From: UBA2942 sp045127535
Lineage (GTDB): Bacteria; Bacillota; Clostridia; Lachnospirales; Lachnospiraceae
Reading direction: 5' to 3'
Assembly: GCA_045127535.1 (NCBI GenBank)
Contig: JBGVQN010000045.1
Span: 62,001 to 126,000 of the forward strand
DNA: 64,000 nt
The position numbers were made by a program, and so were the translations under genes. A model generated the notes under the pieces. It had not been told where the DNA came from. It made no database searches and saw only the letters and a list, made by a program, of their open reading frames with translations. Shown here piece after piece: positions 8,312-18,140 of this stretch. Positions within the stretch are counted from its first letter, which is position 1. Each line of letters begins with the position of its first letter.

Positions 8312-8806
8312 ATGAGGAAAAAAAGAATGATTTTGGTGACTGCAGTCTTGTTGGCTGCTATGCTGGCAGGCTGTCATTGGCTGCCTGGAGGAAAAGAGGA
8401 TGCGGGTGCAGGAGGCCAGGTATCTCTTGCAGGGATGTATGAGGTATTTGAGGCTATAAAAGTACAGGGATATGCAGCAGAGTATGCGTCCATCAACAGT
8501 GAGTGGTTTTCCGGCAACGCATATTGTATGGTGCTGAATGATGATTTAGACAACCAGATCGTCTTTTATGTGTATGAGACCGGGGAAGCTGCCAAAGAGG
8601 ACACCAGCTGTATTGACCCCTCCGGCAGCTGTATCTCTGTGACAAAAGGCAGAGACCAGGGGATGGCGATCGTGGAGTGGGTCAGTATCCCACATTTTTA
8701 CCAGTATGAAAATATGATCGTGCAGTATATTGGTACAGACGAGACGGTGCTGACTGTTTTGGAAGAAATATGTGGCGCATGCTTTGCCGGGGGAGATCTG
8801 GCATAG
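8312..8806 (+). CDS. Putative lipoprotein of unknown function
   Basis: A 164-residue exported protein. A type II signal peptide is clear: basic MRKKR, a hydrophobic stretch, and lipobox LAGC with the lipidated cysteine at about residue 21. The mature part contains further cysteines (CIDPSGSC, ICGAC) but no domain I recognise. The ribosome binding site AAGGGAG is well placed. It follows the sigma-serpin operon but is separated from it by repeat R3, so whether it belongs to the same regulon is open. Confidence 0.75.
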   Translation: MRKKRMILVTAVLLAAMLAGCHWLPGGKEDAGAGGQVSLAGMYEVFEAIKVQGYAAEYASINSEWFSGNAYCMVLNDDLDNQIVFYVYETGEAAKEDTSCIDPSGSCISVTKGRDQGMAIVEWVSIPHFYQYENMIVQYIGTDETVLTVLEEICGACFAGGDLA

Positions 8807-8850
8807 TAGCGTATCAGGCAGTAGAGGACATAAAAGTGACCGGATTGCAG

Positions 8851-8906
8851 GAGTCCCTTCAAAGAGTCCATTCAAAGAGTCCATTCAGGTCTTTTTGAGG
8901 GGACTC
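8851..8906 (+). terminator. Hairpin after the lipoprotein gene
   Basis: GAGTCCCTTCAAA (8851-8863) pairs with TTTTGAGGGGACTC (8893-8906). The loop contains a 13-bp tandem repeat unit, TTCAAAGAGTCCA, in two copies, which looks like a replication-slippage duplication of the stem. Confidence 0.5.
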
Positions 8907-9069
8907 TTGCCATGTGGAATGAAATCCGGCATTCCGGTTGTTATAAAAAGTGCTTGCATTTGTAATAGAAATCAATTACAATAAAAGAACAAATGTTCGA
9001 GATAACATTTGGTAAATGGGACATGTTCAGGTATTGATCGTGACTGATTTCATGAAATGTGAGGCTGTT

Positions 9070-10395
9070 ATGGAGCAATTAAGCTTATTTGACAACCGGG
9101 AGCAGACCACTCCACTGGCCAGCCGTCTGCGTCCGGATGATTTTGAGGATTATGTAGGTCAGGAGCATCTGGTAGGCAAGGGAAAGATCCTGCGCCAGAT
9201 GATAGAGCGTGACCAGGTTTCATCCATGATCTTCTGGGGGCCTCCAGGGGTAGGCAAGACTACCCTGGCCCGGATGATCGCCAGAAAGACCAGGGCAGAG
9301 TTTATCGAATTCAGTGCAGCTTCCAGCGGCATTAAGGAGATCAAGGATGTGATGAATCAGGCAGAGGCAAACCGCTGTATGGGGATCCGTACAGTGTTGT
9401 TTGCTGACGAGATCCATCGGTTTAACAAGGCACAGCAGGATGCCTTTCTGCCCTATGTGGAAAAGGGCAGTATCGTACTTATAGGCGCAACCACAGAGAA
9501 TCCTTCCTTTGAGATCAATTCTGCGCTGCTGTCCAGATGTAAGGTGTTCATTTTAAAGGCATTGGATGAGCAGGCTCTGCTGCGGCTTTTGGAGCATGCC
9601 ATCACCAGTCCCAAGGGTCTTGGCAGGATGCAGATCCAGATCAGCAGGGAGCATCTGCAGGCCATTGCAGCATTTGCCAACGGAGACGCCAGGACTGCGC
9701 TGAATACGTTGGAGATGGTGGTGTTTAACGGGCGTATGAATGAGCAGGCAGTGCTGTGTGTCGATCATGAGGTATTGGCGCAGTGTATGGATCGTCGCTC
9801 CCTGTTGTATGACAAAAGCGGAGAGGAGCATTACAACATGATCTCTGCTTTGCATAAGTCTATGCGCAACAGTGACCCGGATGCAGCCATTTACTGGCTG
9901 TGCAGGATGTTAGATGGGGGAGAGGATCCATTGTATATTGCCAGACGGCTGGTGCGCTTTGCCAGTGAGGATGTGGGTATGGCGGATTCCAATGGGCTGC
10001 AGGTGGCCATAGCAGCCTATCAGGCCTGCCATTTTTTAGGGATGCCTGAGTGTGATGTGCATCTGACCCACGCAGTGGTGTATCTGTCCATGGCGCCTAA
10101 GTCCAATGCACTGTATGGAGCCTGCCAGGCATGTAAGAAGGATGTAAAGGAGATGCCTGCAGAGCCTGTGCCCCTGCAGATCCGAAATGGGGTGACACAG
10201 CTGATGAAGGATCTGGATTATGGCAAGGGGTATATCTATGCCCATGATACAGAGGAAAAGCTGTCACGTATGCGTTGTTTGCCGGAGGCTTTGGGAGATA
10301 GGCGGTATTATTATCCTACCAGCCAGGGGGCAGAAGGGGCGGTGAAAGAGCGGTTAGAGGGGATTTTGGAGTGGAAGAAAGAAACGTCTCAATAA
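9070..10395 (+). CDS. rarA: Replication-associated recombination ATPase RarA/MgsA
   Basis: A 441-residue AAA+ ATPase related to clamp loaders that acts at stalled replication forks. Walker A is GPPGVGKTTLAR, Walker B VLFADEIHR, sensor 1 ATTENPSFEINSALLSRC, followed by the lid and the C-terminal tetramerisation domain (LLYDKSGEEHYNMISALHKS). The start is ATG 9070 (MEQLSLFD), typical for the family; upstream in-frame codons to 9016 lack a ribosome binding site. It is transcribed alone, ending at a bidirectional terminator. Confidence 0.92.
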   Translation: MEQLSLFDNREQTTPLASRLRPDDFEDYVGQEHLVGKGKILRQMIERDQVSSMIFWGPPGVGKTTLARMIARKTRAEFIEFSAASSGIKEIKDVMNQAEANRCMGIRTVLFADEIHRFNKAQQDAFLPYVEKGSIVLIGATTENPSFEINSALLSRCKVFILKALDEQALLRLLEHAITSPKGLGRMQIQISREHLQAIAAFANGDARTALNTLEMVVFNGRMNEQAVLCVDHEVLAQCMDRRSLLYDKSGEEHYNMISALHKSMRNSDPDAAIYWLCRMLDGGEDPLYIARRLVRFASEDVGMADSNGLQVAIAAYQACHFLGMPECDVHLTHAVVYLSMAPKSNALYGACQACKKDVKEMPAEPVPLQIRNGVTQLMKDLDYGKGYIYAHDTEEKLSRMRCLPEALGDRRYYYPTSQGAEGAVKERLEGILEWKKETSQ

Positions 10396-10442
10396 GATAA
10401 ATTTCATAATATAAATCCATAAGATAAATCCAATGCAGAATC

Positions 10443-10492
10443 ATAAATGCGCAGTCAGTACATCACAGAAAGTGAGCTGATTGCGCATTTAT
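10443..10492. terminator. Bidirectional terminator between convergent genes
   Basis: ATAAATGCGCAGTCAG pairs with CTGATTGCGCATTTAT; it lies between the ends of rarA (plus) and the AAA/nuclease gene (minus). Confidence 0.65.
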
Positions 10493-10503
10493 TTGGATCA
10501 AAA

Positions 10504-12393
10504 TCATGATCCTTCCTGCATTTCATATGCAATTGCCACCTGCTTTTTGTAAAAAGCAATGCCAAAGATCATAATGTTTGCCACACCCTGCTCGAACATA
10601 GCTGCAGTGTATCCTTTATCTGTGATTTGCAGAAGTGCAGTTTGGGAAAGCTCTGTCAGCTTTTCTGGGACATTTTTCTCTTTCCCGCTTAGAACCTTTA
10701 ATTCCATCAGGATACCCGGCAGATCTTTGTGACGGGGCAATAGCTGGATATCAAACCGTCCATCCCCTGCCTCACGGTTGGAGCTGACAAAATAGCTGTG
10801 GTTCATGATCGCACACAGTCCGATCACCAGTCCATGATAAAAGCTTTCTTTTGCAGTGTCGTGGAAGCTGATTGTCTGCTGCAGAAATTGCTGCAGACAG
10901 TCCTGCAGTCTGGGAATGTCTTGTTGATACAGTGCCTGCTGGATGGAGATGGCAGTAGAGTGCGAAATCATGTCAGACAGACCGGATAAGATCTCTTTTT
11001 CATAGACATAGGAGATCTCACGATTAGGGACAGAGACATCACAGATGAAATTGCCGTCATGGCATGGTTCCCGCCTCACCACCTTTAAATATCCTGCGAT
11101 CAGCAGGAAGCTGTAGATGGTGGAAGGATTGTTTTGAATCTCCGGGTAGATCACAGAGGTATCAATATAGGCAGATATGGTATTGCCCTGTAAGAGCTTA
11201 TGCATCTGCGTCAGGACCTCAGGGGTAGCGTGACGAATGATTTCCTGGATGACTGCATTGCTGCCGGTAGACTGCCAGAATGCTTTTGGGTAACAGCCGT
11301 CATCCAGATAGTTGATGACAGACCAGGGATTAAAGATATCTGTGCTTCCAAACAGGTATCCGTCATACCAGTCAGTGACTTCATCCATATGGTCAGATTT
11401 ACCGTAGTAGGACAACAGATTTTGGACATCCTCTCTGGTAAAACCAAAATACTGACTGTAACGTTCATCCAGAATAGAATTCACTTTCAGATTGTTCATA
11501 CCGCTGAAAATACTTTCTTTGGCCACACGGAGGATGCCTGTCAGGAATGCAAAGGACAGATAGGGATTGTCTTTCACACCGGAGGAAAAGAAGTTGCGCA
11601 TAAATACAATAATATGCTCATAGAAGTCCTGCAGATGTCCTTGTTGTATGGGGGTATCGTATTCATCGATAATTAATATAGGGGCTACACCATAGTGCTT
11701 ATACAGACACTGGGAGAGCATGCCTAAGGTGGACGGCCAGCTTCCGCTATCCAAAGTGCCTTTCAGTACACTGGTATAATAATCCCGCTCATATTGGGTG
11801 AGCTTGCTGCTGGTTTCCAGCTCAGGGTGTCTGTTGTATTCGTTTTGAATGATCTGTCGGATGGCATGGAAGGTTTCTTTCCAGGTGAGGCTTTTTACAT
11901 CCTTAAAGGTCATAAAAATCACCGGATATTTGCCTTGATGCTTTGTATAGGATTCTCCGCAAAGCCAGATGTTTTTATTCCGGAAATAGACAGAGGTATC
12001 CTCTGGGCTGATCTCAAAAAAAGTACGCAGCATATCCATATTCATGGTCTTTCCAAAACGACGGGGTCTGGTAAACAGAGAGACCTTGGGACGGGCATCT
12101 AACAGATCTTTAATGAAAAAGGTCTTGTCTACATAATAGTAATGGGTGACTGTTTCTTTAAAGTCAGAAATACCGATGGGCAGAGGCAGCAGCAGGTCAT
12201 TTGCCAGCGAAGTTCCATGCCCCCGCCGTTTACGGCCGTCAGCAGGCTTTGGGGTATTGGCAGGAATCTGCCAGATGCCGTTTTGCTTGATGGCATAAGG
12301 TACTTTTCCTTCCCGACAGAGCATGGCGGCTCTGCGGTCGCTGATGTTCCATTTTTCGGATGCAGTGTGGATATCCATATAGCCGTTCATCAT
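10504..12393 (-). CDS. AAA-ATPase-like protein with PD-(D/E)XK-type C-terminus
   Basis: A 629-residue protein of the PF09820 (AAA-ATPase-like) plus PF08011 (PDDEXK nuclease-like) type, abundant in gut Firmicutes and Bacteroidetes but of unproven function. Residues 5-50 add a DNA-binding-like helix-turn-helix (SEKWNISDRRAAMLCREGKV). The ATPase core starts at about 75 (IGISDFKETV, TRPRRFGKTMNMD as Walker A, ILIIDEYDTPI as Walker B). The nuclease-like end carries DGRFDIQLLP and GILMELKVL. The ribosome binding site is GGGAGG. It is monocistronic, possibly a defence or selfish gene. Confidence 0.82.
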   Translation of the reverse strand: MMNGYMDIHTASEKWNISDRRAAMLCREGKVPYAIKQNGIWQIPANTPKPADGRKRRGHGTSLANDLLLPLPIGISDFKETVTHYYYVDKTFFIKDLLDARPKVSLFTRPRRFGKTMNMDMLRTFFEISPEDTSVYFRNKNIWLCGESYTKHQGKYPVIFMTFKDVKSLTWKETFHAIRQIIQNEYNRHPELETSSKLTQYERDYYTSVLKGTLDSGSWPSTLGMLSQCLYKHYGVAPILIIDEYDTPIQQGHLQDFYEHIIVFMRNFFSSGVKDNPYLSFAFLTGILRVAKESIFSGMNNLKVNSILDERYSQYFGFTREDVQNLLSYYGKSDHMDEVTDWYDGYLFGSTDIFNPWSVINYLDDGCYPKAFWQSTGSNAVIQEIIRHATPEVLTQMHKLLQGNTISAYIDTSVIYPEIQNNPSTIYSFLLIAGYLKVVRREPCHDGNFICDVSVPNREISYVYEKEILSGLSDMISHSTAISIQQALYQQDIPRLQDCLQQFLQQTISFHDTAKESFYHGLVIGLCAIMNHSYFVSSNREAGDGRFDIQLLPRHKDLPGILMELKVLSGKEKNVPEKLTELSQTALLQITDKGYTAAMFEQGVANIMIFGIAFYKKQVAIAYEMQEGS

Positions 12394-12582
12394 ATTCCTC
12401 CCTTAAAAATGAGTATTATTTGCAGATATTTCATGAAAAAGCAGTGTAGAAAAGAAAACATACATAATGGATGGTTTCATTGTAGCATATATTCCGGTTG
12501 GAAACAAGAAAATGATTTAAAAGAAGGATATAAAGAAATATAAAAAGAAAAAAGAAGGATATGAATATAAATTTTAATAGAA

Positions 12583-12624
12583 AAAGGACTGCCTCCACAT
12601 ATGCAGACAATCCCTTTGTACATA
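12583..12624 (-). terminator. Terminator after the EamA transporter gene
   Basis: On the minus strand AAAGGGATTGTCTGC pairs with GGCAGTCCTTTTT, using some wobble pairs, and ends in a T-tract. Confidence 0.55.
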
Positions 12625-12630
12625 TTTGGT

Positions 12631-13557
12631 TTATGCTTTATCCCGGTTTACAATGACAATACCAGTGCAGGCCAGCACCAGTGCGGCCAGACCCTTCACA
12701 CCAAATTCGCTGCTTTCATGGAGGATTATTGTGGACAGCAACACACCAAATACCGGGTTTAAGAATCCAAATACTGATATTTTTGACACTGGGTTATATT
12801 TCATCAACAAACTCCATGCACTATAAGCTACTGCTGAAATGATGGCCAGATACAGCAGCAATACTGCACCAGCAGGGGTTATTGTAGTCAAACGGCCTCC
12901 CATTACCAGGCCGATTACGATCATGATCAAGCCCCCTGCCACAAATTGATAGCCGCTTAACATGACCGGGTTTTCATTGGCAGAGAATACTTTCATAATT
13001 ACATAGGAAAAGGCATAGGCTGTGGTTGATAACATAATGCAGCCTTCACCTGCCAGTGATACATCCAGATCCAGACTGCCTGGAGATACATTGATCAGCA
13101 GTACACCGGCAAAACCGATGAGACAGCCAATCAGTTTCCTTACAGTCAGTTTTTCCATACGGAATACGAAACTGGAAAGCAGAATGCTGATAAAGACGTT
13201 TGTAGGATTTAAAATGGATGCTTTGACACCTGTGGTGTGGGCCAGACCAATGTAATAAAAGATATACTGGATGACTGTCTGGAACATAGCCAATACAAAA
13301 ATCTTTGGCAGTGCTGCTATGGTGGGTTTCAGAAACTTTCCATTTAACAGACTTCCTAAAAGGATAGCCAGTATTCCAGCCAGAGTAAACCGGAGACCGG
13401 CAAATAAGATCTGGGAAGCAGTATCATTGGCTGCAATGGTGAATAACTGATAACCTGTCTTAATGCTTGGAGCTGCACTTCCCCACAGGAAATTTGCAAG
13501 GAGTGCCAGAAGAATAATTACGCTCATTTTCTGAAATATTTTTTCATTTAATTTCAT
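12631..13557 (-). CDS. EamA/DMT-family transporter
   Basis: A 308-residue inner-membrane protein of the drug/metabolite transporter superfamily, with ten hydrophobic segments in two EamA repeats of five (for example LLALLANFLWGSAAPS and VILLLYLAIISAVAYSAWSL). Both repeats keep the tryptophan/proline-rich features of the fold. Such carriers export or import amino acids, purines or other metabolites; the substrate cannot be inferred here. The ribosome binding site AAAGGAG precedes the ATG, directly after the terminator of the upstream minus-strand gene. Confidence 0.85.
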   Translation of the reverse strand: MKLNEKIFQKMSVIILLALLANFLWGSAAPSIKTGYQLFTIAANDTASQILFAGLRFTLAGILAILLGSLLNGKFLKPTIAALPKIFVLAMFQTVIQYIFYYIGLAHTTGVKASILNPTNVFISILLSSFVFRMEKLTVRKLIGCLIGFAGVLLINVSPGSLDLDVSLAGEGCIMLSTTAYAFSYVIMKVFSANENPVMLSGYQFVAGGLIMIVIGLVMGGRLTTITPAGAVLLLYLAIISAVAYSAWSLLMKYNPVSKISVFGFLNPVFGVLLSTIILHESSEFGVKGLAALVLACTGIVIVNRDKA

Positions 13558-13575
13558 GCATCTGCTCCTTTAAAA

Positions 13576-13614
13576 AACAGTTCCCTGTCCATTGCAAGTG
13601 GCAGGGAACTGTTG
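13576..13614 (-). terminator. Terminator after the dehydratase activase gene
   Basis: AACAGTTCCCTG (13577-13588) pairs perfectly with CAGGGAACTGTT (13602-13613); on the minus strand it is followed by a TTTTTT tract. Confidence 0.8.
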
Positions 13615-13664
13615 CTATCATAAATATAATTGATAGAGAGGGAAAAATTGCAAGGATGGATATC

Positions 13665-16600
13665 CTATTTTTCTGCCCCATTCTGTAAATTCTTCTGTGC
13701 AGTTGCCAGCATCAGCTTAATACGGTTCAGCTGATTTACCTCAGAAGCGCCTGGGTCGTAGTCGATGGCAACGATATTGGCATCCGGGAAGCTGTTGCGC
13801 AACTCTTTGATGACACCCTTGCCTACTACATGGTTTGGCAGACAGGCAAATGGCTGGGTGCAGACGATGTTTGGCACACCGTTGTGGATCAGCTCTAACA
13901 TCTCACCTGTCAGGAACCAGCCCTCACCGGTCTGATTGCCCAGGGAGACAAATGGCTTGGCCATCTCAGCCAGGTGTTCAATGTCAGACATACTGTCAAA
14001 GCGGGTACTCTTGGCAAATTCATCTGCAGCTACCTTACGAACCTTTTTCAGGGCAGCAATACCAATGTTGCACAGGCGGGCAGTAGAAGCCTTGGCGCCT
14101 AAGTTTTCTGCCTTAAAGTTGGCATTGTAGAAGCAGTAGAACATAAAGTCTAACAGGTCTGGCATAACCGCCTCTGCTCCCTCAGCCTCTAACAGGTCTA
14201 CTAAGTGGTTGTTGGCCTGTGGCAGGAACTTTACAAGGATCTCACCTACGATACCTACACGTGGCTTTTTGATATCCTTCAGCTCAAGGGCTTCAAAATC
14301 AGCAATGATACCCTTGACATTTTTGCGGAATTCAGAGTAGCTGACTTTTTTCCTGGAGAGGGATTCAATGACAACTGCCTTCCACTTTTCATGCAGTGCA
14401 TTGGCAGAGCCGGGGACTGCTTCATATGGTCTGGTGCGGTACAGCACACGCATGAAGATGTCTCCGTAAATGGCACCATACACAGCCTTTAATAGCAGTG
14501 GTACAGTAAATGCAAAGCCAGGGTTGCTCTCTAACTTGCTGAAGTTGATGGAGATAACCGGTATCTGCTCCATGCCTGCTTTTCTTAAGGCACGGCGGAT
14601 AAATCCTACATAGTTGGAAGCACGGCAGCCGCCGCCGGTCTGGGTCATAAAGACTGCAACCTTATTCAGGTCGTATTTGCCGGACAGCAGTGCGTTCATG
14701 ATCTGTCCCACTACGATCAGGGATGGATAGCAGGCATCGTTGTTGACATATTTCAGTCCTACATCAATGGCATTCTTGCTTTCCGGCAGGATCTCCACAT
14801 GGTAGCCGCAGGTCTCAAATACCGGGCCTAACAGATCAAAGTGGATCGGCGTCATCTGTGGGCAGAGGATGGTGTAGTCTTTACGCATCTCCTTGGTGAA
14901 GACCTGACGCTCATAAGCAGAGGATACCACCTTGCGGCATACCTGCTTTTTCTCACGCTCATTGATGGCAGCGATCAGGGAACGGATACGGATGCGGGCG
15001 GCACCCAAGTTGTTGACCTCATCGATCTTCAAGACGGTGTAGATCTTACCGGAGCCTGTCAGGATATCGCTGACACCGTCAGTGGTCACTGCATCCAGAC
15101 CACAGCCAAAGGAATTTAACTGGATCAGGTCTAAGTTGTCCTGGGTACGGACAAACTGTGCTGCTGCGTAAAGTCTGGAATGGTACATCCACTGATCCAT
15201 TACGATCAGTCTGCCGTCCATCTTGCCAAGGTGGGAGACGGAGTCCTCTGTCAGTACCGCAAATCCATAGGAGTTGATCAGCTCCGGAAGACCATGGTGG
15301 ATCTCCGGGTCAATGTGGTATGGACGTCCTGCCAGGACGATACCTCTGCGTCCGGTGTCCTTCATGTACTGGAGGGTCTCCTCACCCTTTTTGCGCAGAT
15401 CGTCTCTGGAAGCAATAAGTTCTGTCCATGCAGCATGTGCAGCAGCTGTGATCTCACTCTTTGGAATACCAAATGCCTTGGAAAACTCTGCAACCAGACG
15501 CTTGGTGGCAGTTTCCTCATTGGTAAGCGCCAGGAACGGGTTCATGAAGTTGACATTCTCTGTCTTTAATTCCTCTACATTGTTCTTAATGTTTTCCGGG
15601 TAGGAAGTGACGATTGGGCAGTTGTAATGGTTCTGCGCTGCATCAGATTCCTTACGCTCGTATGGAATACATGGGTAGAAAATAAACTTGATGCCCTGAC
15701 GGATGAGCCAGGAGATATGTCCATGGCTTAACTTGGCAGGGTAGCACTCAGATTCACTTGGGATGGACTCGATGCCCAGCTCGTAGATCTTACGGGTGGA
15801 ATCCGGTGAGAGTACCACTCTGAATTTCAGTTTCTTAAAGAAAACAGCCCAGAATGGGAAGTTTTCATACATATTTAAAACACGTGGGATACCAACAGTA
15901 CCTCTGACTGCTTCTGCCTCGGAGAGGGGTTCGTAGTCAAATACACGATGGTACTTGTAATCAAACAGGTTTGGCAGGTTGTCCTGATTTTTTTCCTTGC
16001 CCAGAGCCTTTTCGCAACGGTTACCGGTAATGAAACGTCTGCCGCCGCTGAAGTTGTTGATGGTCAGCATACAGTTGTTGGTACAGCCCTTGCAGCGGGT
16101 CAGGGTAGTCTTGTAAGTCAGGGCTACAATGTCGTCAATGCCAAGCATAGTGGTCTTTTTGCCCTCGTAACGCTCTCTTGCAATGAGAGCAGCACCAAAG
16201 GCACCCATAATACCGGAAATATCCGGGCGCACTGCTTCACAGCCGGAGATCATCTCAAAGCTGCGCAATACTGCATTATTATAGAACGTACCGCCCTGTA
16301 CCACGATATGCTCACCCAGATCCTTGGCATCCGTGAGCTTAATGACCTTAAACAGCGCATTTTTGATGACAGAATATGCCAGACCTGCAGAAATGTCCTC
16401 TACAGTAGCGCCTTCCTTTTGTGCCTGCTTGACGTTGGAGTTCATAAATACAGTACAGCGGGTACCAAGGTCGATCGGATTCTTGGCAAAGAGGGCAGCC
16501 TGGGCAAAGTCTACGATGCTGTAATTTAAGGACTTGGCAAAGGTCTCAATAAAGGAGCCGCAGCCGGAGGAACATGCCTCATTTAACTGTACGCTGTCTA

Positions 16601-17918
16601 CGGTCTGGTTCTTGATGCGGATACATTTCATATCCTGACCGCCAATATCCAGGATACAGTCTACATCCGGCTGGAAGAAGGCTGCAGCCTTGTAATGGGC
16701 AATGGTCTCTACCTCACCTTCATCTAACATCAGGGCAGATTTGATCAAAGCCTCACCATAACCAGTGGAGCAGGAGTATACAATGTGGGCATCCTCTGGC
16801 AGCTGCTCATAGATCTTGCGCAGTGCAGTCACTGTAGTAGACAGAGGACTGCCGTTGTTATTATTATAGTAGGAATACAGCAGGGTGCCGTCTTCTCCAA
16901 CCAGCGCCACCTTGGTAGTGGTGGAGCCTGCATCCACACCTAAGAAGCAGTTGCCCTTATAGGTAGACAGATCGCCCTTTTCCACTGCGTGCTGACTATG
17001 TCTTGCCAGGAATGCATCATAGGAAGCCTGGTCTGCAAACAATGGCTCCAGACGCTTCACCTCAAACTCCATGGCAATGCCGTTTTTCAGACGGGTATGT
17101 AATTCTTCGATCGGTACCTGTACATCCTCCTTGCAGTTCATGGCAGCGCCAATGGCAGCAAACAGGTGGGAATGCTCCGGTGCGATAATGGCATCACCAG
17201 TCAGTCCTAAGGTATCAATAAATCTGGCACGCAGCTGATCTAAAAAGTGCAGAGGGCCGCCTAAAAATGCAACGTTGCCTCTGATCGGCTTACCACAGGC
17301 AAGACCGGAAATGGTCTGGTTGACCACTGCCTGGAAAATAGAAGCAGCCAGATCCTCTCTGGTAGCGCCCTCGTTGATCAGGGGTTGGATATCTGTTTTG
17401 GCAAATACACCGCAGCGTGCAGCGATCGGATAGATGGCCTTATAATTCTTAGCGTATTCATTGAGTCCTGCAGCATCTGTCTGCAGCAGGGAAGCCATCT
17501 GGTCAATAAAGGAACCGGTACCGCCTGCACAGATACCGTTCATTCTCTGGTCAATGCCGCCGGTAAAATAAATGATTTTGGCATCCTCACCGCCTAACTC
17601 AATGGCTACATCTGTGTGAGGGGCGTAATCCTGCAGGGAAGTGGCAACTGCTACTACCTCCTGAATAAAAGGTACCTGAAGATGCTGGGAAAGCGCCAGA
17701 CCGCCGGAACCGGTGATGGTTGGACACAGCATCATGGAGCCGCATGTTTCGTATGCTCTGTGAAGAAGCTCAGCCAGTGTTTCCTGAATGTTGGCATAGT
17801 GCCTTTCATAATCAGAAAAGAGCAGATGGTTCTCCTTGTCCAGAATTGCAACCTTAACAGTAGTGGAACCGATATCGATACCCAGCTTATTGCAATTCAC
17901 ATTGTTTTCACAAGCCAT
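13665..17918 (-). CDS. Fused acyl-CoA dehydratase activase / DUF2229 protein
   Basis: A 1417-residue protein with two BadF/BadG-type ASKHA ATPase domains, each with its phosphate loop (GIDIGSTTVKVAILD near 13; GVDAGSTTTKVALVG near 325) and paired cysteines that could hold a subunit-bridging [4Fe-4S] cluster (GICAGGTGSF and ARCGVFAKTD; EACSSGCGSF and TRCTVFMNSN). A DUF2229 region follows (about 690-900), then a region related to 2-hydroxyacyl-CoA dehydratase subunits. Relatives use ATP to inject low-potential electrons into a dehydratase. The big fused forms are common in clostridia, but their substrates are mostly unknown. No dehydratase gene is adjacent. Confidence 0.85.
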   Translation of the reverse strand: MACENNVNCNKLGIDIGSTTVKVAILDKENHLLFSDYERHYANIQETLAELLHRAYETCGSMMLCPTITGSGGLALSQHLQVPFIQEVVAVATSLQDYAPHTDVAIELGGEDAKIIYFTGGIDQRMNGICAGGTGSFIDQMASLLQTDAAGLNEYAKNYKAIYPIAARCGVFAKTDIQPLINEGATREDLAASIFQAVVNQTISGLACGKPIRGNVAFLGGPLHFLDQLRARFIDTLGLTGDAIIAPEHSHLFAAIGAAMNCKEDVQVPIEELHTRLKNGIAMEFEVKRLEPLFADQASYDAFLARHSQHAVEKGDLSTYKGNCFLGVDAGSTTTKVALVGEDGTLLYSYYNNNNGSPLSTTVTALRKIYEQLPEDAHIVYSCSTGYGEALIKSALMLDEGEVETIAHYKAAAFFQPDVDCILDIGGQDMKCIRIKNQTVDSVQLNEACSSGCGSFIETFAKSLNYSIVDFAQAALFAKNPIDLGTRCTVFMNSNVKQAQKEGATVEDISAGLAYSVIKNALFKVIKLTDAKDLGEHIVVQGGTFYNNAVLRSFEMISGCEAVRPDISGIMGAFGAALIARERYEGKKTTMLGIDDIVALTYKTTLTRCKGCTNNCMLTINNFSGGRRFITGNRCEKALGKEKNQDNLPNLFDYKYHRVFDYEPLSEAEAVRGTVGIPRVLNMYENFPFWAVFFKKLKFRVVLSPDSTRKIYELGIESIPSESECYPAKLSHGHISWLIRQGIKFIFYPCIPYERKESDAAQNHYNCPIVTSYPENIKNNVEELKTENVNFMNPFLALTNEETATKRLVAEFSKAFGIPKSEITAAAHAAWTELIASRDDLRKKGEETLQYMKDTGRRGIVLAGRPYHIDPEIHHGLPELINSYGFAVLTEDSVSHLGKMDGRLIVMDQWMYHSRLYAAAQFVRTQDNLDLIQLNSFGCGLDAVTTDGVSDILTGSGKIYTVLKIDEVNNLGAARIRIRSLIAAINEREKKQVCRKVVSSAYERQVFTKEMRKDYTILCPQMTPIHFDLLGPVFETCGYHVEILPESKNAIDVGLKYVNNDACYPSLIVVGQIMNALLSGKYDLNKVAVFMTQTGGGCRASNYVGFIRRALRKAGMEQIPVISINFSKLESNPGFAFTVPLLLKAVYGAIYGDIFMRVLYRTRPYEAVPGSANALHEKWKAVVIESLSRKKVSYSEFRKNVKGIIADFEALELKDIKKPRVGIVGEILVKFLPQANNHLVDLLEAEGAEAVMPDLLDFMFYCFYNANFKAENLGAKASTARLCNIGIAALKKVRKVAADEFAKSTRFDSMSDIEHLAEMAKPFVSLGNQTGEGWFLTGEMLELIHNGVPNIVCTQPFACLPNHVVGKGVIKELRNSFPDANIVAIDYDPGASEVNQLNRIKLMLATAQKNLQNGAEK

Positions 17919-18071
17919 ATGTTTACCTCTCTTCTATACGTGGTCTGCAGGCAGCAGTCTGCCCCAGCCCGGACGTATGTATTTTTGATACATCCAATAT
18001 GTGTATGAAATCTTTTGTAACCTTTTTTGGCAAAGCATAACTTCATTGCCAAAAAACAGACAATCAAACCC

Positions 18072-18100
18072 ATTATATTGTCTTTTATATAAAAATGCAA
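18072..18100 (-). promoter_or_regulatory. Promoter of the dehydratase activase gene
   Basis: On the minus strand, -35 TTGCAT (18095-18100) and -10 TATAAT (18072-18077) with a 17-bp spacer, about 155 bp upstream of the ATG. Confidence 0.7.
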
Positions 18101-18140
18101 CCTGAGCTGATTCTTAAATTTTTGAAAACCCAGGGGGGGA

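Noticed and set aside
8866..8884. Short tandem repeat TTCAAAGAGTCCA as a start of a CRISPR array
   Set aside because: Only two adjacent copies with no spacers; part of a hairpin loop.
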